Of a stretch of 64,000 nucleotides of DNA, positions 39,465-47,829 are shown piece by piece (within the stretch, counting starts at the first letter, position 1; each line of letters starts with the position of its first letter). A program made the translations under genes and the position numbers. Source of the DNA: Streptomyces sp. NBC_00670. Its GTDB lineage: Bacteria; Actinomycetota; Actinomycetes; Streptomycetales; Streptomycetaceae. The DNA is taken from positions 3,113,501 through 3,177,500 of the forward strand of contig NZ_CP109017.1 in NCBI RefSeq assembly GCF_036226765.1. The letters are read 5' to 3'. The notes beneath the pieces were generated by a model that searched no databases, was not told the origin of the DNA, and was given only the letters and a program-made list of their open reading frames with translations.

Positions 39465-39507
39465 ACTCGTCCGGGCAGCCGCCCGCTCGCTGTACCCGAC
39501 GGCTCGC

Positions 39508-39693
39508 TCAGATGTGGTGCGGGGGCTTCTCGTCGAGGAAGCGCTTCAGGTCGGCGGCGCTCGTGTCACCGGCCGGCCGCTCGCCCCAGCCGCGGTCGGT
39601 GTCGTCCGAGGACTGCCGGTACTGGTCCAGCGGGTCGTCGAAGACGAGAGCCGCCGGTGCCGCCGGCTCGGGGGACGTGGAGTCGCTGTGCAT
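39508..39693 (-). CDS. Small acidic conserved protein
   Basis: 61 residues ending in RGWGERPAGDTSAADLKRFL then DEKPPHHI, a C-terminus I recognise as conserved among Streptomyces small hypothetical proteins. The N-terminal third is Ser/Pro/Ala-rich and variable. No membrane segment or cofactor motif. The ATG at 39693 is divergent from the P1 peptidase gene. Function unknown. Confidence 0.78.
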   Translation of the reverse strand: MHSDSTSPEPAAPAALVFDDPLDQYRQSSDDTDRGWGERPAGDTSAADLKRFLDEKPPHHI

Positions 39694-39772
39694 GCCTCCA
39701 GCGTACGGCCCGGCAGGACGGCCGGGTCCGGAGCCGGTGCCCGGCAGTACGGCCGGGCGCGAGGATGGGGGG

Positions 39773-40810
39773 ATGGATGCTGAGACCGATGCGCTGACGG
39801 ACGTCCCGGGGATGCGGGTGGGGCATGCCACCCGGTCCGGGGACGGATGGCTGACCGGGACGACGGTCGTACTCGCTCCCGAGGGCGGGGCGGTGGCCGC
39901 CGTGGACGTGCGCGGCGGCGGGCCCGGGACGAAGGAGACCGACGCGCTGGACCCGCGCAACGTGGTGCGGACCGTGGACGCGGTGGTGCTGACCGGCGGC
40001 AGTGCCTACGGACTGGACTCCGCCTCCGGCGTGATGGCCTGGCTGGAGGAGCACGGGCGCGGGGTGCGGGTCGGGCCCGGTCCGGAGCATGTGGTGCCGG
40101 TGGTGCCGGCGGCGTGCGTGTTCGACCTGGGGCGGGGCGGCGACTTCCGGGCCCGTCCGGACGCGGCCATGGGCCGGGCGGCCGTGGAGGCGGCCGCCGC
40201 GGGTCCGGCCGGTGCGGCGGTGGCGCAGGGGTGCGTCGGGGCGGGCACGGGGGCGGTGGTCGGGGCGCTCAAGGGCGGGGTCGGCACGGCGAGCACGGTG
40301 CTCGGCTCGGGGGTCACCGTGGGCGCGCTGGTGGTGGCCAACGCGGCGGGGTCGGCGATGGATCCGGAAACGGGGGTGCTGTACGGGGAGTTCTGGCAGG
40401 GGCGGCGGGTCGGGTATCCGGCGACCGGTGTGCACGAGGCGGCGCGGCGGCGTCTGGCCGAGGCGGCGGCGCGGCACACGCCACCGCCGCTGAACACGAC
40501 ACTGGCGGTCGTCGCCACGGACGCGGTGCTGTCGAAGGCGCAGGCGCAGAAGGTGGCGGGCACGGCGCACGACGGGATCGCGCGGGCGGTGCGCCCGGTG
40601 CATCTGCTGAACGACGGCGACACGGTCTTCGCCCTCGCCACCGGTGCCCGGCCGCTTCCCGCCGGCGATCCCCTGGTGCTCAACGAGGTGCTCGCGGCGG
40701 GCGCGGACCTGGTGACCCGGGCGCTCGTACGGGTGGTGCGGGCGGCCACGCCGTACGCGGGGCCGGGCGGCGACTGGCCGTCGTACGGGGAGTTGTACGG
40801 CGCCCCCTGA
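39773..40810 (+). CDS. P1-family (DmpA-type) peptidase/hydrolase
   Basis: 345-residue DmpA/OAT-fold protein. Family members are self-cleaving N-terminal nucleophile aminopeptidases. It begins LTDVPGMRVGHATR and contains GGSAYGLDSASGVMAWLEE and the candidate autoprocessing site PPLNTTLAVVATDA (cleavage before Thr/Ser). No signal peptide. Members hydrolyse D- or beta-aminoacyl peptides; the substrate here is unknown. ATG 39773 has GAGGATGGGGGG upstream. Confidence 0.9.
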   Translation: MDAETDALTDVPGMRVGHATRSGDGWLTGTTVVLAPEGGAVAAVDVRGGGPGTKETDALDPRNVVRTVDAVVLTGGSAYGLDSASGVMAWLEEHGRGVRVGPGPEHVVPVVPAACVFDLGRGGDFRARPDAAMGRAAVEAAAAGPAGAAVAQGCVGAGTGAVVGALKGGVGTASTVLGSGVTVGALVVANAAGSAMDPETGVLYGEFWQGRRVGYPATGVHEAARRRLAEAAARHTPPPLNTTLAVVATDAVLSKAQAQKVAGTAHDGIARAVRPVHLLNDGDTVFALATGARPLPAGDPLVLNEVLAAGADLVTRALVRVVRAATPYAGPGGDWPSYGELYGAP

Positions 40811-41011
40811 CGGCTCGTCGCCGTACGGGGCCGGTTGTGCTTTTCTCCAGGTCGCCGGGGGCCAACGGCGGTCGGGCGGGGCGACATTGTCCCGGTTCTG
40901 TCACGCGAGGGGGCCGGGGCGGTCCGGGCGGGAACCCGTCGGCGCGGTGTGCGCTCTTGATTCACGTATCGCAGCGGATATGCGCACCTCACCGACCACT
41001 GGGAGAAACTC

Positions 41012-42229
41012 GTGACAACGCCGGACATGACAGCGCGGCGCGTACTCGGGGCCGCGGCCGCCCTCGTGGTCGGCGCCCTGACCCTCACCGCCTGCGGCGG
41101 GGACGCCAGCGCGGACAACGGCAAGGGCGGCCAGAAGTCCGACACCAAGGCCTCCGCCGCACGCATCACCATCTCCGCCGAGGACGGTTCGGACCACGCG
41201 TCCATCAACGCCACCGGTGTGAAGGTCAGCCAGGGCAAGCTGACCGAGGTGAAGATGACGGTGGCCGGTTCCGACAAGCCCGTCGAGGGCACCGTGTCGG
41301 CGGACGGGGCGACCTGGAAGCCGAAGGAGCAGCTGGAGCGCGGCACGAAGTACCGCATATCGGCGATGGCCAAGGACTCCGACGGCCGTCCGGCCGCCGC
41401 CAACTCCGTTTTCACCACGGTCTCCTCCGCGCACAGCTTCATCGGCACCTACACCCCCGACGGCGGCACCACGGTCGGTGTGGGCATGCCGGTGTCGTTC
41501 AACTTCGACAAGGTGATCAGCGACAAGAAGGCCGTGCAGTCGCACATCACCGTCACCTCCAGCAGCGGCCAGAAGGTCGCCGGGCACTGGTTCGGCAGCC
41601 AGCGGCTGGACTTCCGGCCCGAGAAGTACTGGGACGCCGGCTCCAAGGTCACGATGAAGATCGACCTGGACGGCGTGAAGGGCGCCAACGACAGCTACGG
41701 CGTGCAGAAGAAGACGGTCACCTTCACCGTCGGCCGCTCCCAGGTCTCCACGGTCGACGCGGCCACCCAGACGATGACGGTCGTCCGTGACGGGAAGACC
41801 GTCAAGACGGTGCCGATCTCCGCCGGCAGCCCGGACCACACCACGTACAACGGCCAGATGGTGATCTCCGAGAAGTTCCAGCAGACGCGGATGAACGGCT
41901 CGACGGTCGGCTTCGGCGGCGAGTACGACATCCCGGACGTCCCGCACGCGATGCGGCTGACCTCCTCGGGCACCTTCATCCACGGCAACTACTGGTACAA
42001 CCAGGGCAATCCGCCCTTCGGCCGGGAGGGCACGAGCCACGGCTGCGTGGGCCTGGCGGACGTGCGGGGCGCGCAGGGCGACACGGTCGCCAAGTGGTTC
42101 TACGACAGCTCGCTCATCGGTGACGTCGTGGTCGTGAAGAACTCCCCCGACAAGGTCGTCTCGCCGGACAACGGCCTCAACGGCTGGAACATGTCCTGGG
42201 CCGAGTGGACCGCCGGAAGTGCGGTCTGA
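41012..42229 (+). CDS. L,D-transpeptidase lipoprotein
   Basis: 405-residue exported lipoprotein forming 3-3 cross-links in peptidoglycan. The signal sequence ends in lipobox LTAC (Cys about residue 28). Two Ig-like domains (about 50-130 and 135-240) are followed by the YkuD catalytic domain with IHGNYWY and SHGCVGL, whose nucleophile is Cys345. The architecture matches mycobacterial LdtMt2-type enzymes. GTG start at 41012 with GGGAGA upstream. A strong terminator follows. The preceding 200 bp holds no gene. Confidence 0.95.
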   Translation: MTTPDMTARRVLGAAAALVVGALTLTACGGDASADNGKGGQKSDTKASAARITISAEDGSDHASINATGVKVSQGKLTEVKMTVAGSDKPVEGTVSADGATWKPKEQLERGTKYRISAMAKDSDGRPAAANSVFTTVSSAHSFIGTYTPDGGTTVGVGMPVSFNFDKVISDKKAVQSHITVTSSSGQKVAGHWFGSQRLDFRPEKYWDAGSKVTMKIDLDGVKGANDSYGVQKKTVTFTVGRSQVSTVDAATQTMTVVRDGKTVKTVPISAGSPDHTTYNGQMVISEKFQQTRMNGSTVGFGGEYDIPDVPHAMRLTSSGTFIHGNYWYNQGNPPFGREGTSHGCVGLADVRGAQGDTVAKWFYDSSLIGDVVVVKNSPDKVVSPDNGLNGWNMSWAEWTAGSAV

Positions 42230-42256
42230 CGAGGGGTTTCTGAGGAAGTTTGAGGC

Positions 42257-42304
42257 AACGGGGCGGGCCGCTCGGGAACATTCCGCGCGGCCCGCCCGTT
42301 TTCC
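42257..42304 (+). terminator. Intrinsic terminator after L,D-transpeptidase
   Basis: AACGGGGCGGGCCGC pairs with GCGGCCCGCCCGTT (one bulged G), followed by TTTTCC. One of the clearest terminators in the window. Confidence 0.85.
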
Positions 42305-42318
42305 GTGCGTAGGTTTTC

Positions 42319-42346
42319 TCGGTTCGCGGACATGATGTCCGACCGA
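42319..42346. promoter_or_regulatory. Palindrome upstream of DUF6227 gene
   Basis: CGGACAT-G-ATGTCCG at 42327-42341, flanked by TCGG and CCGA that extend the symmetry. Candidate operator for the following leader peptide and DUF6227 gene. Confidence 0.45.
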
Positions 42347-42357
42347 GGGGCTACGGT

Positions 42358-42402
42358 ATGCACCCACCAGGTGACATGCAGCGACGCCGGGAGCAACCTT
42401 GA
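42358..42402 (+). CDS. Possible 14-residue leader peptide
   Basis: ATG at 42358 opens a frame MHPPGDMQRRREQP whose TGA overlaps the TTG start of the next gene (TTGA). A possible -10 (TACGGT) lies directly before the ATG, so it could be translated leaderlessly. Arg-rich and too short to assess by codon usage; it may couple translation into the DUF6227 gene. Confidence 0.3.
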   Translation: MHPPGDMQRRREQP

Positions 42403-43178
42403 GCGTTCCGTACGAGACCGCAGCGTACGAGCCCTTCGAGTCGCCCGAGTCTCCGGAGGAGCAACTCGAGCGGCTGCTCGGCCGCGCCCTGAACTCCTTC
42501 GAGCTGCCCGACGAGACGATCCGGCTGCTCGACTGCGCGCTCGCGCACGCCAGTTCGCTGCACTCCGCGCACCACAGCGCCGGACTGCACCGGGAGACCC
42601 ACCGGCACACCTGGCTGCTCGCCGACGGCTCCGCCCTCACGCTGTGGGAGCTGGTGCACAACACCGCCCCCGGCGGTCTCCTCCAGCACGAGGTGTACGT
42701 CGACGAGGAGGAGCTGCACACCGCCACCGCCCGGCTGCCGCTGCCCCCGGACGCCCCCGCGTTCGAGCTCTCCTTACCGGCGCGGCCGGCCTCCGTTCCC
42801 GAACCCCGGCACTCCTACGTGCCCGACGGCTCCGCCGACCACGTACGACGGCTGCTGCGCCGCGCGGAGAACTCCGACTCCCCGGACGCGGAGCTGTCCG
42901 CCCTGCTGCTCAGCTCCGCCTCCGCCCACCAGATCTCCCAGGCCTTCGGCCGGCCCGGCCGCACCGGGCGCGCGGGGCTGAGCCTCTCGCTGTACGAGCA
43001 CGCGTTCCTGCTGCGGGACGGGCGGGAGATCTCCCTGTGGGAGGTCGAGCACACGGCGACGCCGGACGGGCGGCACATGTGCGAGGTGTACGCCAGCGAG
43101 CGGGCGGCCCGGGCGGCGATGGAGTCGCGGGCGACGGCGCCGGGCGGGCGGGAGCGGCCGAAGCGGCGGCGCGCTTGA
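42399..43178 (+). CDS. DUF6227 family protein with TTA codon
   Basis: 259-residue protein typical of streptomycetes. Two related halves are visible, each with a helical stretch and a WxL(A/R)DG...LWE(L/V)EH core (HTWLLADGSALTLWELVHN and HAFLLRDGREISLWEVEHT), so it is an internal duplication. No catalytic motif is recognised. The TTG start at 42399 has a GGGAG site 6 nt upstream. Leu126 is encoded by TTA (42774-42776), which makes translation depend on the bldA tRNA; such genes are normally developmental or secondary-metabolic. C-terminus basic. Confidence 0.82.
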   Translation: MSVPYETAAYEPFESPESPEEQLERLLGRALNSFELPDETIRLLDCALAHASSLHSAHHSAGLHRETHRHTWLLADGSALTLWELVHNTAPGGLLQHEVYVDEEELHTATARLPLPPDAPAFELSLPARPASVPEPRHSYVPDGSADHVRRLLRRAENSDSPDAELSALLLSSASAHQISQAFGRPGRTGRAGLSLSLYEHAFLLRDGREISLWEVEHTATPDGRHMCEVYASERAARAAMESRATAPGGRERPKRRRA

Positions 43179-43187
43179 GTGGGGCTT

Positions 43188-43211
43188 CCTCCGCCGGTGC
43201 CCCGGCGGAGG
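43188..43211. terminator. Bidirectional hairpin between convergent genes
   Basis: CCTCCGCCGG-TGCC-CCGGCGGAGG, perfect 10-bp arms, between the DUF6227 stop and the convergent small membrane protein stop. Confidence 0.8.
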
Positions 43212-43217
43212 GCACGC

Positions 43218-43469
43218 TCACGGCCGGCCGTCGCCGAACTGCCGTATCAGGCCGGCGAAGGCGTCGCGTTCCGCCTGGGTGAGTTCGACGGACTCCAGGC
43301 GGGGGGCGGAACGGTGGTGGGGCATCGCGCCCAGTGTGCCGGTACGTCCCTGGGGTGCGGGGTGGGTGCGGTAGTGGCGGTGCAGGCGGGCGAGGCCGGA
43401 GAGCCAGAGGACGGCTGCCGCGGCGAGGAACACGGCGCCCAGCAGTTGGAGTATCGGGGCGTGCGGCAT
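43218..43469 (-). CDS. Small single-span membrane protein
   Basis: 83 residues: MPHAPILQLLGAVFLAAAAV begins a membrane helix at residues 5-25, then a basic loop and a C-terminal helix ELTQAERDAFAGLIRQF. The ATG at 43469 is chosen because the frame upstream is low complexity. I do not recognise a family. Coding is supported by composition and by the terminator arrangement. Confidence 0.65.
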   Translation of the reverse strand: MPHAPILQLLGAVFLAAAAVLWLSGLARLHRHYRTHPAPQGRTGTLGAMPHHRSAPRLESVELTQAERDAFAGLIRQFGDGRP

Positions 43470-43540
43470 GCGTCCAGTGAACCGCACGGACGCCCCACTA
43501 TGGGGGTGTCTGTGGCGGAGCGTGACGCATCTCGCAGGCT

Positions 43541-43645
43541 CTTTCCCGCCCCCGCCCCCGCCGCCCTTGCCCTCCCCCGTCATCCCGTCAAGGGGCTCCG
43601 CCCGCTTTCAGGGGCGCGGGGAACCGCGCGACCAGCCACACTCCT
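43541..43645. repeat. Dispersed intergenic repeat copy
   Basis: Contains TTTCCCGCCCCCGCC...CCGCCC, then AAGGGGCTCCGCCC and TTTCAGGGGCGCGGGGAACC. Related segments are at 10023-10160, 47700-47785, 50462-50490 and 55996-56055. It fills the gap downstream of fruA. Confidence 0.7.
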
Positions 43646-43692
43646 CCCGCACCCGACCACCCACCTCCGGCCCCACCCCCCGTACCGCCCCG

Positions 43693-45780
43693 TCACGCCG
43701 CGATCGGACTGTTCGTCCGAGTTCCGGTGGCTTCGGTTGCCGCCGGGGTGTCGGGCGTGGTTCGGGTGTCCCGTTTGCGTAGGCCCTTCAGTACGATCAC
43801 CGTCGCCGCCGTCACGCACACCCCCGCCGCGATGGCCACCAGGTACAGGAACGGGTTGCCGATCAGCGGGACCACGAAGATGCCGCCGTGCGGCGCCCGC
43901 AGCGTCGCGCCGAAGGCCATCGACAGCGCCCCCGTCACCGCACCGCCCAGCATCGAGGACGGAATGACCCGCAGCGGGTCGGCCGCCGCGAACGGGATCG
44001 CGCCCTCGGAGATGAACGAGATGCCCAGCACCCAGGCGGCCTTGCCGTTCTCCCGCTCGGTGCGGGTGAACAGCCTGCCCCGCACCGTGGTGGCCAGGGC
44101 CATCGCCAGCGGCGGCACCATCCCGGCCGCCATCACCGCCGCCATGATCTTCATGGCGCTGTCGCTCGGGTCCGCGACCGCGATCCCGGCCGTGGCGAAG
44201 GCGTAGGCGACCTTGTTGACCGGACCGCCGAGGTCGAAGCACATCATCAGGCCGAGCAGCGCGCCGAGCAGCACGGCGTTGGCGCCGCCGAGGCCGTTCA
44301 GCCAGTCGGTCATGCCCTTCTGCGCGGAGGCGATGGGCTTGCCGATGACGACGAACATCAGGAACCCGACGACCGCCGACGACACCAGCGGGATCACCAC
44401 CACCGGCATGATGCCGCGCAACGCCGCCGGTATCGGCGCCCGTTGGATCGCCATCACCACCCCGCCGGCCAGCAGACCGGCCGCCAGACCGCCGAGGAAC
44501 CCGGCGTTGATGGTGAGCGAGATCGCCCCGCCGACGAAACCGGGGACGAGACCGGGGCGGTCGGCCATGCCGTAGGCGATGTAACCGGCGAGGACCGGGA
44601 CGAGGAAGCCGAAGGCGACGCCGCCGATCTGGAAGAGCAGGGCGCCCCAGCTGTCGGCCTCGGTCCACACGAAGTGGTCCATCACCGAGGGTGCCTTGTT
44701 GACCGTGTAGCCGCCGATCGCGAAGCCGAGGGCGATGAGCAGACCGCCCGCGGCGACGAAGGGGACCATGTAGCTGACGCCGGACATCAGCCAGGTGCGC
44801 AGCTTGGTGCCGTAGCCCTCGCCGGACTCACCGGCCCGGTCGACGGGGCTGCCGTCGGTGCCGGCGGTCGCGGTGGTGACCTCGCCGCGGGCGGCCTTCT
44901 CGCGGACCTCGGCGATCAGTTCGGCGGGGCGGTTGATGCCCGCCTTCACGCCGACGTCGACGGTCGGCTTCCCGGCGAAGCGTTCCTTCTCCCGTACGGG
45001 CACGTCGTGCGCGAGGACCACGCCGTCGGCGGCGGCGATGACGGCGGGGTCGAGCCGGGTGAAGCCGGCCGAGCCCTGCGTCTCGACGACCACCTCGACA
45101 CCGGCCGCACGACCCGCGTTCTCCAGGGACTCGGCGGCCATGTAGGTGTGGGCGATGCCGGTGGGGCAGGAGGTGACGGCGACGATACGGAACGGGCGGG
45201 CGACGCCCTCGTTGGAGGCGTCGCTGCCCTCGTCGGAGGCATCGCTTCCCTCGCCGGACGCCTCACCCCCGGCGGACGCCTCGCCGGACGCCTCACCCTC
45301 GGCGGACGCCTCACCGGCTTCCTCCTCGGCCCCCGGTGCCTCCTCGCCCCGGATGAGCGCGGCTGCCGCCCCCGCCTCGTCCACCGTCCGCAGCGCGGAC
45401 GTGAACTCGTCGTTCATCAGCTGCCGGGCCAGCGACGACAGGATGATCAGGTGCGCGTCGTCCGCGCCGGCCGGGGCGGCGATCAGGAAGATCAGGTCGG
45501 CCGGACCGTCCGCCGCCCCGAAGTCGATCCCGGCGGCGCTGCGCCCGAAGGCGAGCGTCGGCTCGGTGACATGGGCGCTGCGGCAGTGCGGGATGCCGAT
45601 GCCGCCGTCGAGGCCGGTCGGCATCTGTGCCTCGCGGGCGGCGACGTCGGCGAGGAAGCCCTCCAGGTCGGTCACCCGGCCGCGGGCCACCATCCGTTCG
45701 GCGAGGGCGCGGGCCGCCGCTTGCTTGGTGTCGGCGGACAGGTCCAGATCGACCAGGTCCGCGGTGATCATCTCGCTCAT
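43693..45780 (-). CDS. fruA: Fructose-specific PTS permease, EIIABC
   Basis: 695-residue fused enzyme II that imports fructose as fructose-1-phosphate. Domain order A-B-C. The EIIA phosphorylation site is His65 in GIGIPHCRS. The EIIB site is the Cys of VTSCPTGIAHTYMAAE (about residue 208). The EIIC membrane domain begins near LRTWLMSGVSYMVPFVAAGG and runs through about nine helices to residue 670. The A-B linker (residues about 150-195) is a repetitive Glu/Gly/Ala/Ser stretch. Last gene of the fruR-fruK-fruA operon, separated from fruK by about 106 bp. Confidence 0.96.
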   Translation of the reverse strand: MSEMITADLVDLDLSADTKQAAARALAERMVARGRVTDLEGFLADVAAREAQMPTGLDGGIGIPHCRSAHVTEPTLAFGRSAAGIDFGAADGPADLIFLIAAPAGADDAHLIILSSLARQLMNDEFTSALRTVDEAGAAAALIRGEEAPGAEEEAGEASAEGEASGEASAGGEASGEGSDASDEGSDASNEGVARPFRIVAVTSCPTGIAHTYMAAESLENAGRAAGVEVVVETQGSAGFTRLDPAVIAAADGVVLAHDVPVREKERFAGKPTVDVGVKAGINRPAELIAEVREKAARGEVTTATAGTDGSPVDRAGESGEGYGTKLRTWLMSGVSYMVPFVAAGGLLIALGFAIGGYTVNKAPSVMDHFVWTEADSWGALLFQIGGVAFGFLVPVLAGYIAYGMADRPGLVPGFVGGAISLTINAGFLGGLAAGLLAGGVVMAIQRAPIPAALRGIMPVVVIPLVSSAVVGFLMFVVIGKPIASAQKGMTDWLNGLGGANAVLLGALLGLMMCFDLGGPVNKVAYAFATAGIAVADPSDSAMKIMAAVMAAGMVPPLAMALATTVRGRLFTRTERENGKAAWVLGISFISEGAIPFAAADPLRVIPSSMLGGAVTGALSMAFGATLRAPHGGIFVVPLIGNPFLYLVAIAAGVCVTAATVIVLKGLRKRDTRTTPDTPAATEATGTRTNSPIAA
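45215..45335 (-). repeat. In-gene repeat encoding Gly-Glu-Ala-Ser linker of FruA
   Basis: Repeated GGCGGACGCCTC-type units on the plus strand encode GEASAEGEASGEAS and SDASDEGSDAS on the minus strand. It joins EIIA to EIIB, where length changes should be tolerated. Confidence 0.8.
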
Positions 45781-45886
45781 CGCGAGCTCCTTCGCACGCG
45801 TATTGCCCGGGACAGCTCGTGGGCGGAGGGGGTGGGGACGGGGACGGAGAAGAGAGGGGAGAAGAGGACGGGGGCGAGGGCACGGC

Positions 45887-46834
45887 TCATGGCGCCGGCT
45901 CCGTCAGGGGCCGGTCGACGGGGATCCGTGAGGTCACGGTCACCGCGCCGGGGTCGAGGTCGGCCGGGGTCGGCATGACGCTGCCCGGCAGCTGGACGGC
46001 GGCGGCACCGTGGGCGACTGCCGAGGCGAGCGCCGCCGCTCCCCGGCCGCCGGCGAGCAGGAACCCGGCGAGCGAGGAGTCGCCGGCGCCGACGTTGCTG
46101 CGCACGGCGGCCACACGGGCGCTGCCGAACCAGGCGCCGTCGGCCTCCACCAGCAACTGCCCGTCGGCGCCGAGGCTGGCCAGGACCGTGCCGGCGCCCA
46201 GGGCGCGCAGTTCCTCGGCGGCCTTGAGGGCGTCGCCGACCGTGGCCAGGGGACGCCCGACGGCCTCGGCGAGCTCCTCGGCGTTGGGCTTGACCACGTC
46301 CGGCCGCTCGCGCAGCGCCCGGAGGAGCGCGGGCCCGGAGGTGTCCAGGGCGATCCGGACGCCGGCCGCGTGGGCGCGGGCGACCAGGTCGGCGTACCAG
46401 GAGGGGGCGAGGCCGCGCGGGAGGCTGCCGCAGCAGGCGATCCAGTCGGCGCCGGCCGCGTGCCGCCGCACGGTGTCGAGCAGCGCCTCCTGCTCGGCGG
46501 GGGTCAGCTCCGGGCCCGGCGCGTTGATCTTCGTCAGGACGCCGTCGGCCTCGGCGAGCGCCACGTTGGAGCGGGTGGCCCCGGCGACGGGGACGGGCGC
46601 GACCTCGATGCCCTGCGCGTCGAGCAGGTCGGCGACGAGTGCGCCGGGCGCACCGCCCAGGGGCAGTACGGCCACCGTGCGCCGGCCGGCCGCGGTGACC
46701 GCCCGGGAGACGTTGACGCCCTTGCCGCCCGGGTCGACGCGTTCGCCGACGGCGCGGACGACCTCGCCGCGGTCGAGCGAGGGCACCTCGTAGGTGCGGT
46801 CGAGGGACGGGTTGGGGGTGACGGTGAGGATCAT
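45887..46834 (-). CDS. fruK: 1-phosphofructokinase
   Basis: 315-residue PfkB-family kinase converting fructose-1-phosphate to fructose-1,6-bisphosphate. N-terminal ILTVTPNPSLDRTYEV and GGKGVNVSRA bind the sugar. The catalytic Asp is in SNVGAGDSSLAGFLLA. The ATG at 46834 overlaps the fruR stop codon (ATGA), so translation is coupled. Complete and of normal length. Confidence 0.96.
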   Translation of the reverse strand: MILTVTPNPSLDRTYEVPSLDRGEVVRAVGERVDPGGKGVNVSRAVTAAGRRTVAVLPLGGAPGALVADLLDAQGIEVAPVPVAGATRSNVALAEADGVLTKINAPGPELTPAEQEALLDTVRRHAAGADWIACCGSLPRGLAPSWYADLVARAHAAGVRIALDTSGPALLRALRERPDVVKPNAEELAEAVGRPLATVGDALKAAEELRALGAGTVLASLGADGQLLVEADGAWFGSARVAAVRSNVGAGDSSLAGFLLAGGRGAAALASAVAHGAAAVQLPGSVMPTPADLDPGAVTVTSRIPVDRPLTEPAP

Positions 46835-47592
46835 GCGCGTACCACTTCCGTGCCGGCGCGTTCGATCGCGGCGGCGTCCTCCGGGCTCAGCCCGCTGTCG
46901 GTGATCAGCAGGTCGACGTCGTCCAGGCCGCCGAAGCGGGCGAAGTGCTCCTGGCCGTGCTTGGCGGAGTCGGCGAGCAGCACCACGCGCCGGGCGGCGG
47001 CGACGGCGGCGCGCTTGACGGCGGACTCGGCGAGGTCGGGGGTGGTCAGGCCGTGCGCGGCGGAGAAGCCGTTGGCGGCGAGGAAGAGGACGTCGGCGCG
47101 GATCTCGGTGTACGCGCGCAGCGCCCAGGCGTCCACGGCGGCGCGCGTACGGTGCCTCACGCGCCCCCCGACGAGGTGGAGCTGGAGGCCGGGGTGGTCG
47201 GCGAGGCGGGCGGCGATGGGGAGGCTGTGGGTGACGACGGTGAGCTCGGAATCCAGCGGGAGGGCGGCGGCGAGGCGGGCGACGGTGGTGCCGGCGTCGA
47301 GGATGAGGGTGCCGTCGGGCGGGAGTTCGGCGAGGGCGGCCTTGGCGATGCGGTCCTTCTCGTCGGCGGCGGTGGATTCGCGTTCGGCGAGGTCGGGTTC
47401 GAAGTCGAGGCGGCCGGCGGGGATGGCGCCGCCGTGGACGCGCCGGACGAGGCCGGCGCGGTCGAGGGTCTTGAGGTCGCGGCGGATGGTTTCCGCGGTG
47501 ACCTGGAAGTGGTCGGCGAGGGAGACGACGTCGACGCGGCCGGCGTCGCGGGCGAGGCGCAGGATGTCCTGCTGGCGCTCCGGTGCGTACAT
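46831..47592 (-). CDS. fruR: DeoR-family regulator of fructose operon
   Basis: 253-residue DeoR/GlpR regulator. N-terminal helix-turn-helix ERQQDILRLARDAGRVDVVS with VTAETIRRDLKTLDRAGLVRRVHGG, then the sugar-phosphate sensor domain (LDAGTTVARLAAAL; LFLAANGFSAAHGLT). It probably responds to fructose-1-phosphate. First gene of the operon, so it is autoregulated by sites upstream of 47,592. Confidence 0.94.
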   Translation of the reverse strand: MYAPERQQDILRLARDAGRVDVVSLADHFQVTAETIRRDLKTLDRAGLVRRVHGGAIPAGRLDFEPDLAERESTAADEKDRIAKAALAELPPDGTLILDAGTTVARLAAALPLDSELTVVTHSLPIAARLADHPGLQLHLVGGRVRHRTRAAVDAWALRAYTEIRADVLFLAANGFSAAHGLTTPDLAESAVKRAAVAAARRVVLLADSAKHGQEHFARFGGLDDVDLLITDSGLSPEDAAAIERAGTEVVRA

Positions 47593-47593
47593 G

Positions 47594-47661
47594 TCTGTTC
47601 GTCTCCGGGTGATGTCCGATTGTGTGGGATTGGGGGGAGGTTACGTCCGTTTCCCGGGAAA
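47594..47661 (-). promoter_or_regulatory. fru operon promoter region
   Basis: On the minus strand CGGACATC and CGAACAGACAT are related half-sites 15-30 bp before the fruR ATG, and TTTCCCGGGAAA (47650-47661) is a 12-bp palindrome further upstream. DeoR-type repressors commonly bind repeated sites. Which of these is the operator is undecided. Confidence 0.45.
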
Positions 47662-47699
47662 GTAAACGGGGGGCGGGGTCGGAGGTGGGGTGGGTGGGG

Positions 47700-47785
47700 T
47701 TTTCTTCGCCCCCGCCGCCCCTGCCCTTCCCGTCCCTTCAAGGGGCGCAGCCGCATGTCGACACAGTCCCGCGCCCTGAAAGACA
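47700..47785. repeat. Dispersed intergenic repeat copy (inverted)
   Basis: Minus-strand sequence GCGCGGGACTGTGTCGACAT matches 10031-10053. The adjacent CGCCCCCGCCGCCCCTGCCC resembles 43545-43570. It ends about 45 bp before the WYL regulator start. Confidence 0.7.
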
Positions 47786-47829
47786 CCGCTAGGACAGAAG
47801 CCGTCCTACTCGTGCGGCATTCTCTGGGG

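Noticed and set aside
43560..43700. Possible small gene downstream of fruA on either strand
   Set aside because: The frames are Pro/Arg-rich translations of the dispersed repeat and lack start signals.
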